Below, one piece after another: positions 13,806 through 23,328 of a stretch of 42,954 bases of DNA. The position numbers and the translations under genes are program-made. Origin of the DNA: Bacteroidales bacterium. GTDB taxonomy: Bacteria > Bacteroidota > Bacteroidia > Bacteroidales > VadinHA17. The stretch is taken from positions 1-42,954 of the forward strand of contig JAFGXX010000235.1 of assembly GCA_016936435.1 (NCBI GenBank), given 5' to 3'. Under the pieces are notes generated by a model. The model saw only the letters and a program-made list of their open reading frames with translations, was not told the origin of the DNA and searched no databases. The number at the start of each line of letters is the position of its first letter. Position 1 is the stretch's first letter.

Positions 13806-14410
13806 ACTTCCGTTGCGGCTTCTGTCATTTCCTGTCTCGACTTGATAATTTTCTGAGCCGATTTAAGCAGGTTTTCCTCATCTTCAAGAAAACTTTTGAT
13901 CCTTCTTATCGCCTCTTCATATCCCGGGATCTGTACTTTTTCGTAAAGATTAACTTTCTGAGTTGTCTTTTTACGGGCAAAATTCAGCATTTCCGCCTTT
14001 CTGAGTGCCAGATCCTTTTTTACCAGAACCGTATACAGTTCCTTAAGTATCCTGATACCGTCGGGGAACCAGTTCGGATTATCGAACAGACTGAAATCGC
14101 TGACTGTAAAAGATATATTGTCAAACTCAGGGATTTTGATACCGGCGATTTTAATATATTTGATGCTGATTTCCTTAATTTGCAGTATTCCGGGCTTGAA
14201 TTCCGTCCACAGTCTTACTCCATCATCATATCTTTGCTGTATTGTCAGAAGGTCGCGACTATAGTTCTCAGCCACATCCTTAGCTTTTTTCACCTCGATT
14301 CTGAGCGCCGATTCCTTGTTCTTAAGAATAGGCAGAGCCTGAGTCCTGATCCTCAGTTGTTTGTTAAGGGCCTGGAGTGATATTTTATTATATTGAAAAC
14401 GTATCGCCAT
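13802..14410 (-). CDS. atpD: V-type ATP synthase subunit D
   Basis: ORF 202 aa coiled-coil protein: NKISLQALNKQLRIRTQALPILKNKESALRIEVKKAK; position in operon. Confidence 0.88.
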
Positions 14411-14418
14411 CAGGGTTG

Positions 14419-15753
14419 TTAATTATTGCTGCCTTGAGGCCAGTATTTCTTCACAAATTCATCTTTTATCCCTATTTCTGCAGGAGAGAAATATTTTGCA
14501 AATAATTCCCATCCGGTGTCAAGCATGGTTGTGACATCGATATTTACGTCTATTGCAAGGAGCTTTTGTGAATATTCCTTTGCAAAACCGAGAGCCCTGT
14601 TATCATATTCCGAAAGGTCGAAGCCGTTTTCGTGTTTTGTACGGGCATTAGCAGCATCGGCATAAAGTCTTATCGAACTGTTCATTACCTGTCCGTGATC
14701 TTCCCTTGTCTGTTTTCCGATCACAAGCTGTTTCAGACGCGAGAGAGACCTGAAAGGATCGACTATAACCTTTCCTATATCAGCATCTCTGCGGAGGAAA
14801 AGCTGTCCTTCGGTTATATAACCCGTATTATCGGGTATGGCATGAGTGATATCGCCTCCCGATAATGTTGTTACGGCAATGATTGTAATAGATCCGCCGT
14901 CGGGGAACTGAACAGCCTTTTCATAGATCTTTGCCAGGTCGCTGTAAAGTGACCCCGGCATGTTGTCTTTTGATGGTATCTGGTCCATCCTGTTCGATAC
15001 TATCGACAGGGCATCGGCGAAGAGTGTCATGTCGGTGAGCAGTACAAGTATCTTCTCTTTTTTCTCCACAGCAAAATATTCGGCTGCAGCCAGCGCCATA
15101 TCCGGTACCAGGAGCCGTTCGACAGGAGGATCTTCGGTTGTATTGATAAACGCCACTATCCTTTCGAGTGCTCCCGCATTTTCAAAGGTATTACGGTAAT
15201 AGAGGTAATCATCATTTGAAAGTCCCATTCCTCCGAGGATAATCTTGTCGGCCTGTGCTCTCAGTGCAACGGTTGCCATTACCTGGTTGAATGGCTGATC
15301 GGGGTCTGCAAAGAATGGTATTTTCTGGCCTGTAACAAGGGTGTTGTTAAGGTCAATACCTGCTATCCCTGTGGCAATAAGAAACGATGGCTGTTCCCTG
15401 CGGACAGGATTCACGGCGGGTCCGCCTATTTCCAGTTCCTTTCCGCTCAAAGCCGGACCTCCGTCGACAGGTTCTCCATAGGCATTCAGAAAACGGCCGG
15501 CCAGGTCGTCACTTACCTTTAGTGCCGGGGCTTTACCCAGAAAGATAACCTCGGCATTGGTAGGCAAGCCCTCGGTTCCTGAAAATATCTGCAGTGTAAC
15601 ATCATCCTCAATGATCTTCACAACCTGCGAAAGACGACCGTTTACAAGTGCAAGTTCTTCATAACCAATATCTGCAGCTTTAACAGAACAGGTTGCCTTA
15701 GTTATCCTTGTAAGTTTCGTATATATCTTCTGAAATGCAATATTTTCCTTCAT
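14419..15753 (-). CDS. atpB: V-type ATP synthase subunit B
   Basis: ORF 444 aa: ALVNGRLSQVVKI, GEPVDGGP, VNPVRREQPSFLIATGIAGIDLNNTLVTGQKIPFF, VLLTDMTLFADALSIVSN. Confidence 0.95.
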   Translation of the reverse strand: MKENIAFQKIYTKLTRITKATCSVKAADIGYEELALVNGRLSQVVKIIEDDVTLQIFSGTEGLPTNAEVIFLGKAPALKVSDDLAGRFLNAYGEPVDGGPALSGKELEIGGPAVNPVRREQPSFLIATGIAGIDLNNTLVTGQKIPFFADPDQPFNQVMATVALRAQADKIILGGMGLSNDDYLYYRNTFENAGALERIVAFINTTEDPPVERLLVPDMALAAAEYFAVEKKEKILVLLTDMTLFADALSIVSNRMDQIPSKDNMPGSLYSDLAKIYEKAVQFPDGGSITIIAVTTLSGGDITHAIPDNTGYITEGQLFLRRDADIGKVIVDPFRSLSRLKQLVIGKQTREDHGQVMNSSIRLYADAANARTKHENGFDLSEYDNRALGFAKEYSQKLLAIDVNIDVTTMLDTGWELFAKYFSPAEIGIKDEFVKKYWPQGSNN

Positions 15754-17507
15754 CTTCCACTTATTTCAGTTAACATCTGATCGATTTCCTTAAGGTAGTT
15801 ATTGAATTCATCCGATTTAAAGGATGAATAGTTCATCTGCTTAAAGAGGTTGATAAGCTTTTTAAACCATGATGCGACCTGGTCGAATGACTCAAATTTC
15901 ATTTCAGTATCTATAACCCCCAGTATCTTATCAAGCATAAATTTCTGCCTTGCAATAGGCGTCAGCCGGTCAACGACATCAAAGCCGTCCTGCTGCAGAA
16001 CAATGAAATCAACCACCTCAGATTTCCAGAATCTTACATGGTAGTCAACAGGAACCCCGTCATCGCCAAGAATATTGATCTGTTCCTGGGCTTCTCTTCC
16101 TTTCAGCAACACATCCCTTGTCTTAATGACATCATCAACCCAGTCGGGTGAAATATTAGCTGAAATATACTCCTTTACCTCATCGTATTCCAGATACTTG
16201 GAATAGCTGTCGATGGGATCGATTGCTGGATATCTCTTTGAATCAGACCTTTGCTGAGAAAGAGCATAAAAGCAGCGGGCTGTTTTCTTTGTCGATTCGG
16301 TTACCGGTTCCTTGAGGTTACCTCCTGCAGGAGATACTGTCCCTATAAAAGTTATTGAACCGCTATTCCCGTTATTTAGAATAACATACCCTGCCCTGGA
16401 ATAATAATTTGAAATTATGGCGGGCAGGTCCATCGGAAAGGCATCGGGGCCCGGAAGTTCTTCCATCCGGTTCGACATTTCGCGTAGTGCCTGGGCCCAT
16501 CTTGATGTTGAATCGGCAAGCAGAAGTATCTTCAGTCCCATGGAACGGTAGTACTCGGCAATGGTCATGGCTGTGTACACCGAAGCTTCACGTGCAGCGA
16601 CAGGCATACTCGAGGTATTTGCAATGATAGTTGTTCTCTCTATCAGCTTCCTCCCTGTACGTGCATCTATCAGTTCAGGAAATTCGGTGAATATTTCAAC
16701 TACTTCATTGGCTCTCTCTCCGCATGCTGCAATCACCACCATATCGGCTTCAGCCTGCCTCGACAATGCATGCTGGAGAACGGTCTTCCCGCACCCGAAA
16801 GGGCCTGGTATAAAACCCGTGCCCCCTTCTGTCATGGGATTGAGAGTGTCGATTACCCGTATCCCTGTTTCCATGATCCTGAAAGGCCTTACTTTGTTAC
16901 GATATGCTTTCACAGGCAGTTTTACAGGCCATTTCTGCACCATGGTCACCTTATGTTCATTCCCTTTGCTGTCGGCCAGAATGGCGATAACCTCATTTAT
17001 TTTGTAATCGCCCGAAGGTGCCATCCATTTTATGGTGTAGGTTCCGCTGAACTTGAAAGGGACCATTATTTTATGGGGCATCCAGTTTTCAGTTACCTCA
17101 CCAAGCCATGACCCGGCAACCACTTCCTCACCTTTAAGAGCAAGAGGCTTATACTTCCATTCTGCGTTTTCGTCGAGAGGGAAATTACGTTCTCCCTTCT
17201 TAAGAAAAACACCTTCAAGCCTGTCGAGGTCATTCTGCAGTCCGTCATAGTTACGTGACAGAATGCCGGGGCCGAGGGTCACTTCGAGCATGCTTCCCGT
17301 AAAATCCACTTCCGTACCCACCTTTAAACCACGCGTACTCTCGAAAACCTGTACAAAAGCCCTGTTATTCTGAATTTTTATAACCTCTGCCATAAGTTCG
17401 GTCCCATCCATCCCTATCATACATATCTCGTTTTGTGCGACAGGTCCGTCGGCCTCAACAATAACCAGGTTCGCTATTATACCCTTAACTTTTCCTTTTG
17501 TCGGCAT
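15750..17507 (-). CDS. atpA: V-type ATP synthase subunit A (catalytic)
   Basis: ORF 585 aa: P-loop GPFGCGKTVLQHALSRQA, CGERANEVVEIFTEFPEL, LLADSTSRWAQALREMSNRMEELPGPDAFPMDLPA. Confidence 0.97.
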   Translation of the reverse strand: MPTKGKVKGIIANLVIVEADGPVAQNEICMIGMDGTELMAEVIKIQNNRAFVQVFESTRGLKVGTEVDFTGSMLEVTLGPGILSRNYDGLQNDLDRLEGVFLKKGERNFPLDENAEWKYKPLALKGEEVVAGSWLGEVTENWMPHKIMVPFKFSGTYTIKWMAPSGDYKINEVIAILADSKGNEHKVTMVQKWPVKLPVKAYRNKVRPFRIMETGIRVIDTLNPMTEGGTGFIPGPFGCGKTVLQHALSRQAEADMVVIAACGERANEVVEIFTEFPELIDARTGRKLIERTTIIANTSSMPVAAREASVYTAMTIAEYYRSMGLKILLLADSTSRWAQALREMSNRMEELPGPDAFPMDLPAIISNYYSRAGYVILNNGNSGSITFIGTVSPAGGNLKEPVTESTKKTARCFYALSQQRSDSKRYPAIDPIDSYSKYLEYDEVKEYISANISPDWVDDVIKTRDVLLKGREAQEQINILGDDGVPVDYHVRFWKSEVVDFIVLQQDGFDVVDRLTPIARQKFMLDKILGVIDTEMKFESFDQVASWFKKLINLFKQMNYSSFKSDEFNNYLKEIDQMLTEISGR

Positions 17508-17550
17508 ATTTATTCTATTTCATTTCTAAATGATTTCTGTTAACGGAACC

Positions 17551-18411
17551 TCATTCTTTTTCACTCATTTTTTCTGCCAGTATTTTTGATTCCGTCTCCT
17601 GTAAAAATCTCTGAAGCAGCTCCCTCCCTCTGACAGGATCAAGGCGGGCCCATCTCAGAACAATTGAATATTTTATCAGGTACCCAAGTATCAGATCTAT
17701 CGTGAAGTATTCAAAGAAATTGGCCGTATCGATAAAATCCCATTTCAGCAGGTCAACTTTCCTTTCTCTTTCAAGAAACTCATTTTCAACGATTATTTTA
17801 AAAACAGATGAGGCGTACTCCGACTCGAAGGATATTGAAAAATCCTTTCCTGATCTGTATAGTTCGAGCAGCTCGTTCCTGAAAGGATCATTACCCACAA
17901 GATGACCGTCGGGATCTGTTTTGAGAAGTTTTGAGTTTATAAAGGTGAATATGTTCTGCAGATCGGTATCAAATTTTGTCCATTCCCTGAGGAAGCGGTT
18001 TCCTGAATCATGTGCCATCGCTATGCTTCCTTCAGCAAGCTTCTTTCTTGTTGCTTCAATCTGCAGACCGTCCTCTGAAGCCTGCCAATCACGCATTACA
18101 CTTACCATGTACCCGGGGAGTATGTCTTTTTCTTTCAGGATCGACTTTAATATCCGCAGCTGTTCCTCAAACTGCTCCCTCGAAAAGTTGCCGTTAACGG
18201 CCCACTCTTCATCACTCCCGCTCATAAACGATATAAGGTTCCTGTTGTCGTCAGGAAGGAAAAGAAGGGAAGTAAGATCATAGTCGTCAGGGTGAAGATG
18301 GCTTTGCAGTTCCTTTCTGAAATCCGGCATCTCAGGATAATTCCTGCCGTTGTCGAACAGAAGGTCTGCCAATCCGGCTACAAAATAATAATAGCGTCTT
18401 TTATACCTCAT
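17551..18411 (-). CDS. DUF2764 family protein encoded in V-ATPase operon (probable subunit C counterpart)
   Basis: ORF 286 aa, MRYKRRYYYFVAGLADLLFD..., between subunits E and A; overlaps the E stop by one base. Confidence 0.8.
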   Translation of the reverse strand: MRYKRRYYYFVAGLADLLFDNGRNYPEMPDFRKELQSHLHPDDYDLTSLLFLPDDNRNLISFMSGSDEEWAVNGNFSREQFEEQLRILKSILKEKDILPGYMVSVMRDWQASEDGLQIEATRKKLAEGSIAMAHDSGNRFLREWTKFDTDLQNIFTFINSKLLKTDPDGHLVGNDPFRNELLELYRSGKDFSISFESEYASSVFKIIVENEFLERERKVDLLKWDFIDTANFFEYFTIDLILGYLIKYSIVLRWARLDPVRGRELLQRFLQETESKILAEKMSEKE

Positions 18412-19025
18412 TATTCCTCTTCAAACAGTAAACTGACCAGTTTCGGACGAAGGAACTCCTTTATATAATTTTCCATATCAGCTTCTGTAATCCTGATCTT
18501 ATAATCCTGCCCGCGGGGAATTATCTCAAAACCCTTTTCCATCGATTTGACCGGGACCAGAGCTATCCCCCCGGAAATTGCTTTTGCTGTGTTGTCACGG
18601 AGATACTGCTCTGTCTCTCCGGCTATTTCTTCCGGCAATTGTATGTCAACTCCTCCTGCAATGTTGCCGTCAAATATTTTTTTCACGGCTGACTCGATAA
18701 GCCGTGCCACAAAAGAAGGATCTGACAAAACTTCTCCGACAGGCTCAGCTACAATTCTGCCTGTTATTAAATTTTCGATATCCTGTTTCAGGGCATTCAA
18801 TGAGTTGCGGAATGAGATCCTCAGTTCCGAAAGAGTATTCTTCCTGAGCTCTTCCGAATCCCTGCCGGCCTTCTCAATAATTTCCCCGGCACGTGTTTCA
18901 GCATTTTTAATTATTTCTTCCGCCTTATCCCTGGCTTCTGAAATAATGATCTCAGCCTCCTGCTTTCCCCTGGTCAGTCCTTCCTGGTAAATTTTTTCCG
19001 TAAGTTCCTGAAGCTTATTCTGCAT
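18411..19025 (-). CDS. atpE: V-type ATP synthase subunit E
   Basis: ORF 204 aa with long N-terminal amphipathic helix (GKQEAEIIISEARDKAEEIIKNAETRAGEIIEKA); first gene of the operon. Confidence 0.87.
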   Translation of the reverse strand: MQNKLQELTEKIYQEGLTRGKQEAEIIISEARDKAEEIIKNAETRAGEIIEKAGRDSEELRKNTLSELRISFRNSLNALKQDIENLITGRIVAEPVGEVLSDPSFVARLIESAVKKIFDGNIAGGVDIQLPEEIAGETEQYLRDNTAKAISGGIALVPVKSMEKGFEIIPRGQDYKIRITEADMENYIKEFLRPKLVSLLFEEE

Positions 19026-19291
19026 CGTTCATCAATTTTATTTTTCCGAATTATTTTGTTTTTGCATCTGATCACTTAACTGAAAGGTTATAAATACCCG
19101 GTCCCGATCAGTATGCTGCGCCGACAGTGATCCGCTCCAAATAGCCACGCAAATATGCAATTTTTTTTTAATCCTTAAAATAGCACCATGTCACATGCAT
19201 CTATATTGTGTTGAATATTAATTTATTATAAATTCAGGAAAAACAGGACTCTTCCATAAACCTGTCATATATTCCAGGCTCCGGTAAAAAA

Positions 19292-19325
19292 CCTTAACTT
19301 TATATTTTTATGCCCCTTAACTTTA
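19292..19325. repeat. Direct 11-mer CCTTAACTTTA x2 (19292-19302, 19315-19325); the second copy lies within hairpin CCCTTA-ACTT-TAAGGG
   Basis: Direct reading of the divergent V-ATPase / muiA-like intergenic region. Confidence 0.65.
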
Positions 19326-19402
19326 AGGGCGGAAAAACAATTGATTTTGCACATTTTTTGATATTATGGTAAGCTGCTGTTAACTAAAATAAAAAATTAA
19401 AA

Positions 19403-21028
19403 ATGAACAGGATTATTTTAGCTTTTTTAATTCAATCGTTGCTTTGGATTCTTCCCTTGTCCGGTTCCGGAAAAGAAATCGGGGCACCAATCGTCAGGGT
19501 AACTGTTTATCCCGACAGGGCACAGATAACGCATGAGGGGTCTGCCGATATTGCTGCCGGACAGAATATCCTCCGACTCTCCGGCCTTTCTCCCTATATA
19601 GATGCTCAAAGCATAAGGGTGAGCGGATATGGCAATTTTACCATCCTTTCTGTAAACCACCAGAATAATTACCTTCAGAATCTTGAAGAGCTGCCTGAAA
19701 TAAGAAGTATCCGCAGCCAGATAGAAACTCTTCAGATAAAAGTTGAAGACGAAAAATCGGAGATTTCGGTTCTGAAGGAAAAGGAAGCTTTTCTTATAGC
19801 CAACCGGGCCATCCTGGCATCAAAACAGGGTGCCGTAACTCCCGACCAGCTTAAAGCCATGATGGATCTTTACACGGGAAGTATGGATCAGGTAGCAACA
19901 ACTATCCTGAAAAAGAACAGGCTTATTAAAGATTTTGAGAATCAGATTACCGCACTGCAGAACCAGATAAACGACAGGAAAGGGAAAAAACAACTGCCTT
20001 CAGGAGAGATCACGGTTTCGGTAAGTTCAACCAAACCCGGGACAGGGAAGTTTACAATATCCTATGTTGTTTCCAATGCAGGATGGCACCCGTCATATGA
20101 TATCAGGGTTGAAGACATCAGCAAACCGGTAAGCATTTTTTACAAGGCAAATGTTTTCCAGAACACAGGTGTTGACTGGAAAGATGTAAAGCTGAGTTTT
20201 TCAAATGCCAACCCGTGGATAGCCGGCACAATGCCCCTTCTGCCTCCATGGTTCATCGATTTCTATGTGCCGCCTCAGGCAAGATACCTGAGCGGCAGAG
20301 CAGCTTCAGTAAACACTGCACGAAAGAGCGAAGCTCCCGCAATGGTCGAAATGGCTGCCGATGCGGAGACGTTCAAAGCAGTTGAGGCATCACCGGTAGC
20401 TGTTGAAAAACAGGTGGGAGAAACTACAGTTTCTTTCGACATTGCAGTTCCCTATTCCATTGCTTCCGACGGCAAAATACAGACTATAGAGATCCAGCGC
20501 ACTGCATCTCCCGCCGAATACAAATACGTTTCAATACCCAAGCTTTCACCTCATGCCTACCTTACAGGGAACATCACCAACTGGGCAGAACAGAACCTCC
20601 AGAGCGGCGAAGTGACACTATATTTCGAAAACACTTTTGTGGGAAAATCTTTTCTTAACGTAAACCAGCTCTCAGATACCCTGACCCTTTCGCTCGGGAC
20701 CGATAACAGCATACTGGTCAAAAGGGAAAAAAGAAAGGATTTTACAAGCAAAAGGGTTATCGGCGCCAACAAAACCGATATTTTTTCCTTTTTGATAACG
20801 GTCAGAAACAACAAAGCTACGGGCATAAAGATCACCCTGAACGATCAGATCCCGGTATCAACGAACAGCAGTATTACGGTAGAGGCTCAGGAGCTTTCGG
20901 GGGGCAGGCTCAACACCCAGACCGGAGAGGTAAAATGGGACCTTGAGGTCAAACCCCGGGAGACCAGAGAGTTAATTCTCTCCTATTCAGTAAAATATCC
21001 GAAAGACAGAACCATCATCCTTGAATGA
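19403..21028 (+). CDS. mucoidy inhibitor MuiA family protein (DUF4139/DUF4140)
   Basis: ORF 541 aa with signal peptide, VRVTVYPDRAQITHEGSADIAAGQNILRLSGLSPYIDAQSIRVSG (DUF4140-like), then coiled coil and YVVSNAGWHPSYDIRVED (DUF4139). Confidence 0.88.
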   Translation: MNRIILAFLIQSLLWILPLSGSGKEIGAPIVRVTVYPDRAQITHEGSADIAAGQNILRLSGLSPYIDAQSIRVSGYGNFTILSVNHQNNYLQNLEELPEIRSIRSQIETLQIKVEDEKSEISVLKEKEAFLIANRAILASKQGAVTPDQLKAMMDLYTGSMDQVATTILKKNRLIKDFENQITALQNQINDRKGKKQLPSGEITVSVSSTKPGTGKFTISYVVSNAGWHPSYDIRVEDISKPVSIFYKANVFQNTGVDWKDVKLSFSNANPWIAGTMPLLPPWFIDFYVPPQARYLSGRAASVNTARKSEAPAMVEMAADAETFKAVEASPVAVEKQVGETTVSFDIAVPYSIASDGKIQTIEIQRTASPAEYKYVSIPKLSPHAYLTGNITNWAEQNLQSGEVTLYFENTFVGKSFLNVNQLSDTLTLSLGTDNSILVKREKRKDFTSKRVIGANKTDIFSFLITVRNNKATGIKITLNDQIPVSTNSSITVEAQELSGGRLNTQTGEVKWDLEVKPRETRELILSYSVKYPKDRTIILE

Positions 21029-21037
21029 CATCCAACC

Positions 21038-21412
21038 ATGAGTATACTTGGAAACATTATATGGCTTTTGTTTGGTGGCATTGTAATTGCTATCGAATAT
21101 CTAATCGGCAGCATTGTGCTGATCCTTACCATTGCAGGTATCCCCTTTGGGGTCCAAACACTTAAAATGGCTGCCCTGGCAATATGGCCTTTCGGAAGAG
21201 ATACGCGCGTTCATTCAAGAGCCTCCGGATGCCTTTATATAATTATGAATGTCATCTGGCTCCTTTTCGGAGGGATATGGATTGCACTCACGCATATGAT
21301 CTTCGGACTTGTTCTTTGTATTACTATCATTGGAATACCCTTCGGATTACAGCATTTTAAACTTACATCCCTGGCCCTGAATCCCTTCGGCAGAGATATC
21401 GTCAGAATCTGA
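21038..21412 (+). CDS. YccF domain-containing membrane protein with internal duplication
   Basis: ORF 124 aa: two copies of N-[IV]-IWLLFGGI...GIPFG[VL]Q...PFGRD. Confidence 0.88.
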   Translation: MSILGNIIWLLFGGIVIAIEYLIGSIVLILTIAGIPFGVQTLKMAALAIWPFGRDTRVHSRASGCLYIIMNVIWLLFGGIWIALTHMIFGLVLCITIIGIPFGLQHFKLTSLALNPFGRDIVRI

Positions 21413-21502
21413 GCCTGGAGAATTAATAGCCCTAAAAAATAAAAATGTACAATAAAACCGAAACAGCCGGGGCTTTTCCGGGAAAGACCAAAAACACCTG
21501 AT

Positions 21503-22537
21503 ATGAACAAAAGAGGAGATAACAAAACCCCGCTGTCGGACCTGGGTAAATACGGATTGATCGATCATCTTTGCAGCGAATTAAAGATCAGCCATAAATC
21601 AACTGTAAGAGGTGTTGGTGATGATGCCACTGTTATTGATAACGGTAACAGGTATACGCTGGTTTCAACTGATCTTCTTCTGGAGGGTATACATTTCAAC
21701 CTCATCTACAGTCCTCTGAAACATCTTGGATATAAAGCTGTTATAAGGGCCATGTCGGACATTTTTGCCATGAACGGCACACCTTCGCAGGTTCTCATAG
21801 CTCTCGGAATCAGTTCAAGGTTTTTTGTTGAAGATCTGCGTGAGTTTTATGAAGGAGCTTCATCTGCATGTGAAAAATACGGAGCCGATCTTGCCGGAGG
21901 AGATACAACAAGTTCACTTACAGGTCTTACCATCAGTGTTACGGCTGTCGGTTCTGTAGAAAAAAATGAGATCACAGGAAGAGCAGGAGCAAAACCCAAC
22001 GATCTGATCTGTGTCACCGGTGATCTGGGAGCAGCCTATGCAGGACTTCAGATCCTGGAGCGGGAAAGGAGGCTATTCGAAAAGGACAGGCAGATAAAAC
22101 CCGATCTCGGCGGAAATGAATATGTTATTGGCCGGCAGCTTAAACCCGAAATTCCTGCCGGGGTACTGGCCATGCTGAGAGGTAAAAAAATAAGGCCGTC
22201 TTCGATGATAGATATTACGGAGGGTCTGGCGTCAGACCTTATGCAGATATGCAAAGCTTCCGGGACAGGTTGCAGGGTCTTCAGCAAAAACATTCCTACA
22301 GACTATGAAACGGTACGGGTCTGTGAAGAGTTTAACATTGACCCTCTCATTCCGGCCCTCAACGGGGGCGATGATTTCGAAATGCTCTTTACGGTTCCGG
22401 TAGAGCTGTACGATAAAATTCTTGGCATCGGGGAAGTAAAAGTGATAGGTCACATAACGGAGAAAGGCTCGGGCAATTTCCTGGTCGGTGCCGACGGAAC
22501 AGAAGTGGAGCTCACAGCACAGGGCTGGAAAAAATAG
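21503..22537 (+). CDS. thiL: thiamine-phosphate kinase
   Basis: ORF 344 aa: VRGVGDDATVID, LVSTDLLLEGIHF, KAVIRAMSDIFAMNGTPSQVLIALGI, ADLAGGDTTSS, NGGDDFEMLFTV. Confidence 0.95.
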   Translation: MNKRGDNKTPLSDLGKYGLIDHLCSELKISHKSTVRGVGDDATVIDNGNRYTLVSTDLLLEGIHFNLIYSPLKHLGYKAVIRAMSDIFAMNGTPSQVLIALGISSRFFVEDLREFYEGASSACEKYGADLAGGDTTSSLTGLTISVTAVGSVEKNEITGRAGAKPNDLICVTGDLGAAYAGLQILERERRLFEKDRQIKPDLGGNEYVIGRQLKPEIPAGVLAMLRGKKIRPSSMIDITEGLASDLMQICKASGTGCRVFSKNIPTDYETVRVCEEFNIDPLIPALNGGDDFEMLFTVPVELYDKILGIGEVKVIGHITEKGSGNFLVGADGTEVELTAQGWKK

Positions 22538-22547
22538 CAGGACAATT

Positions 22548-23321
22548 CTATTTTGCCCTTATAACTCCTCTTTCGGAACTCCTGATAAATTCCAGGATAT
22601 AATCTCTTTCGGGGGAAGGGCTTATTTGATTCTCCACCTCATCAAGTGCTTTGGAAAGGTTCATCCCGCTCAGGAAGAGAGCCCTGTAGATATTGTGAAT
22701 TTCGTCTATCTTCTCCTTTTCAAATCCCCTTCTTGTAAGTCCCACAGTGTTAAGTCCCATGTATGACAGCGGTTCACGGTCGGCTTTTATGAACGGGGGT
22801 ACATCCATACGTATTTTTGATCCGCCACCCACGATCACATGTGCACCTATCCTGGAAAACTGATGGACGAGAGTGCCGCCGCTGAGAATAGCCCAGTCAT
22901 CAACCCTAACTTCGCCGGCCAGTCCGGTTCCGTTTCCAATAATGCAGTAATTTCCAATCTGGCAGTCGTGGCCGACATGCGAATAAGCCATTAGCAGGCA
23001 TTTACTTCCAACTACCGTTTTACCCACTGCAGCAGTACCCCTGTTCACGGTTGCTCCTTCTCTCATAATTGTCCCGTCGCCCAGTTCGGCCGTGGTCTCT
23101 TCACCCCTGAACTTAAGGTCCTGGGGGATACCCGAAAGGACCGCTGAAGGAAAGATCCTGCATTCCCTGCCTACCCTTGCTCCGTCAAGGACAGTAGCGT
23201 TAGGACCTATCCATGTGTCATCACCAATGATAACATTTCCGGCAATATAGGAAAAGGGTTCAATAACAACATTTTTACCTATGGTGGCATCAGGGTGGAC
23301 AAAAGCTAATTCCGATATCAT
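22548..23321 (-). CDS. lpxA: acyl-ACP--UDP-N-acetylglucosamine O-acyltransferase
   Basis: ORF 257 aa hexapeptide repeats, HPDATIGKNVVIEPFSYI, GIPQDLKFRGEET, SHVGHDCQIGN, GLNTVGLTRRGF. Confidence 0.95.
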   Translation of the reverse strand: MISELAFVHPDATIGKNVVIEPFSYIAGNVIIGDDTWIGPNATVLDGARVGRECRIFPSAVLSGIPQDLKFRGEETTAELGDGTIMREGATVNRGTAAVGKTVVGSKCLLMAYSHVGHDCQIGNYCIIGNGTGLAGEVRVDDWAILSGGTLVHQFSRIGAHVIVGGGSKIRMDVPPFIKADREPLSYMGLNTVGLTRRGFEKEKIDEIHNIYRALFLSGMNLSKALDEVENQISPSPERDYILEFIRSSERGVIRAK

Positions 23322-23328
23322 TGCGATC

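Noticed and set aside
16561-17250. Plus-strand ORFs up to 148 aa
   Set aside because: Antisense to the V-ATPase A subunit, which has an unambiguous P-loop and catalytic motifs.
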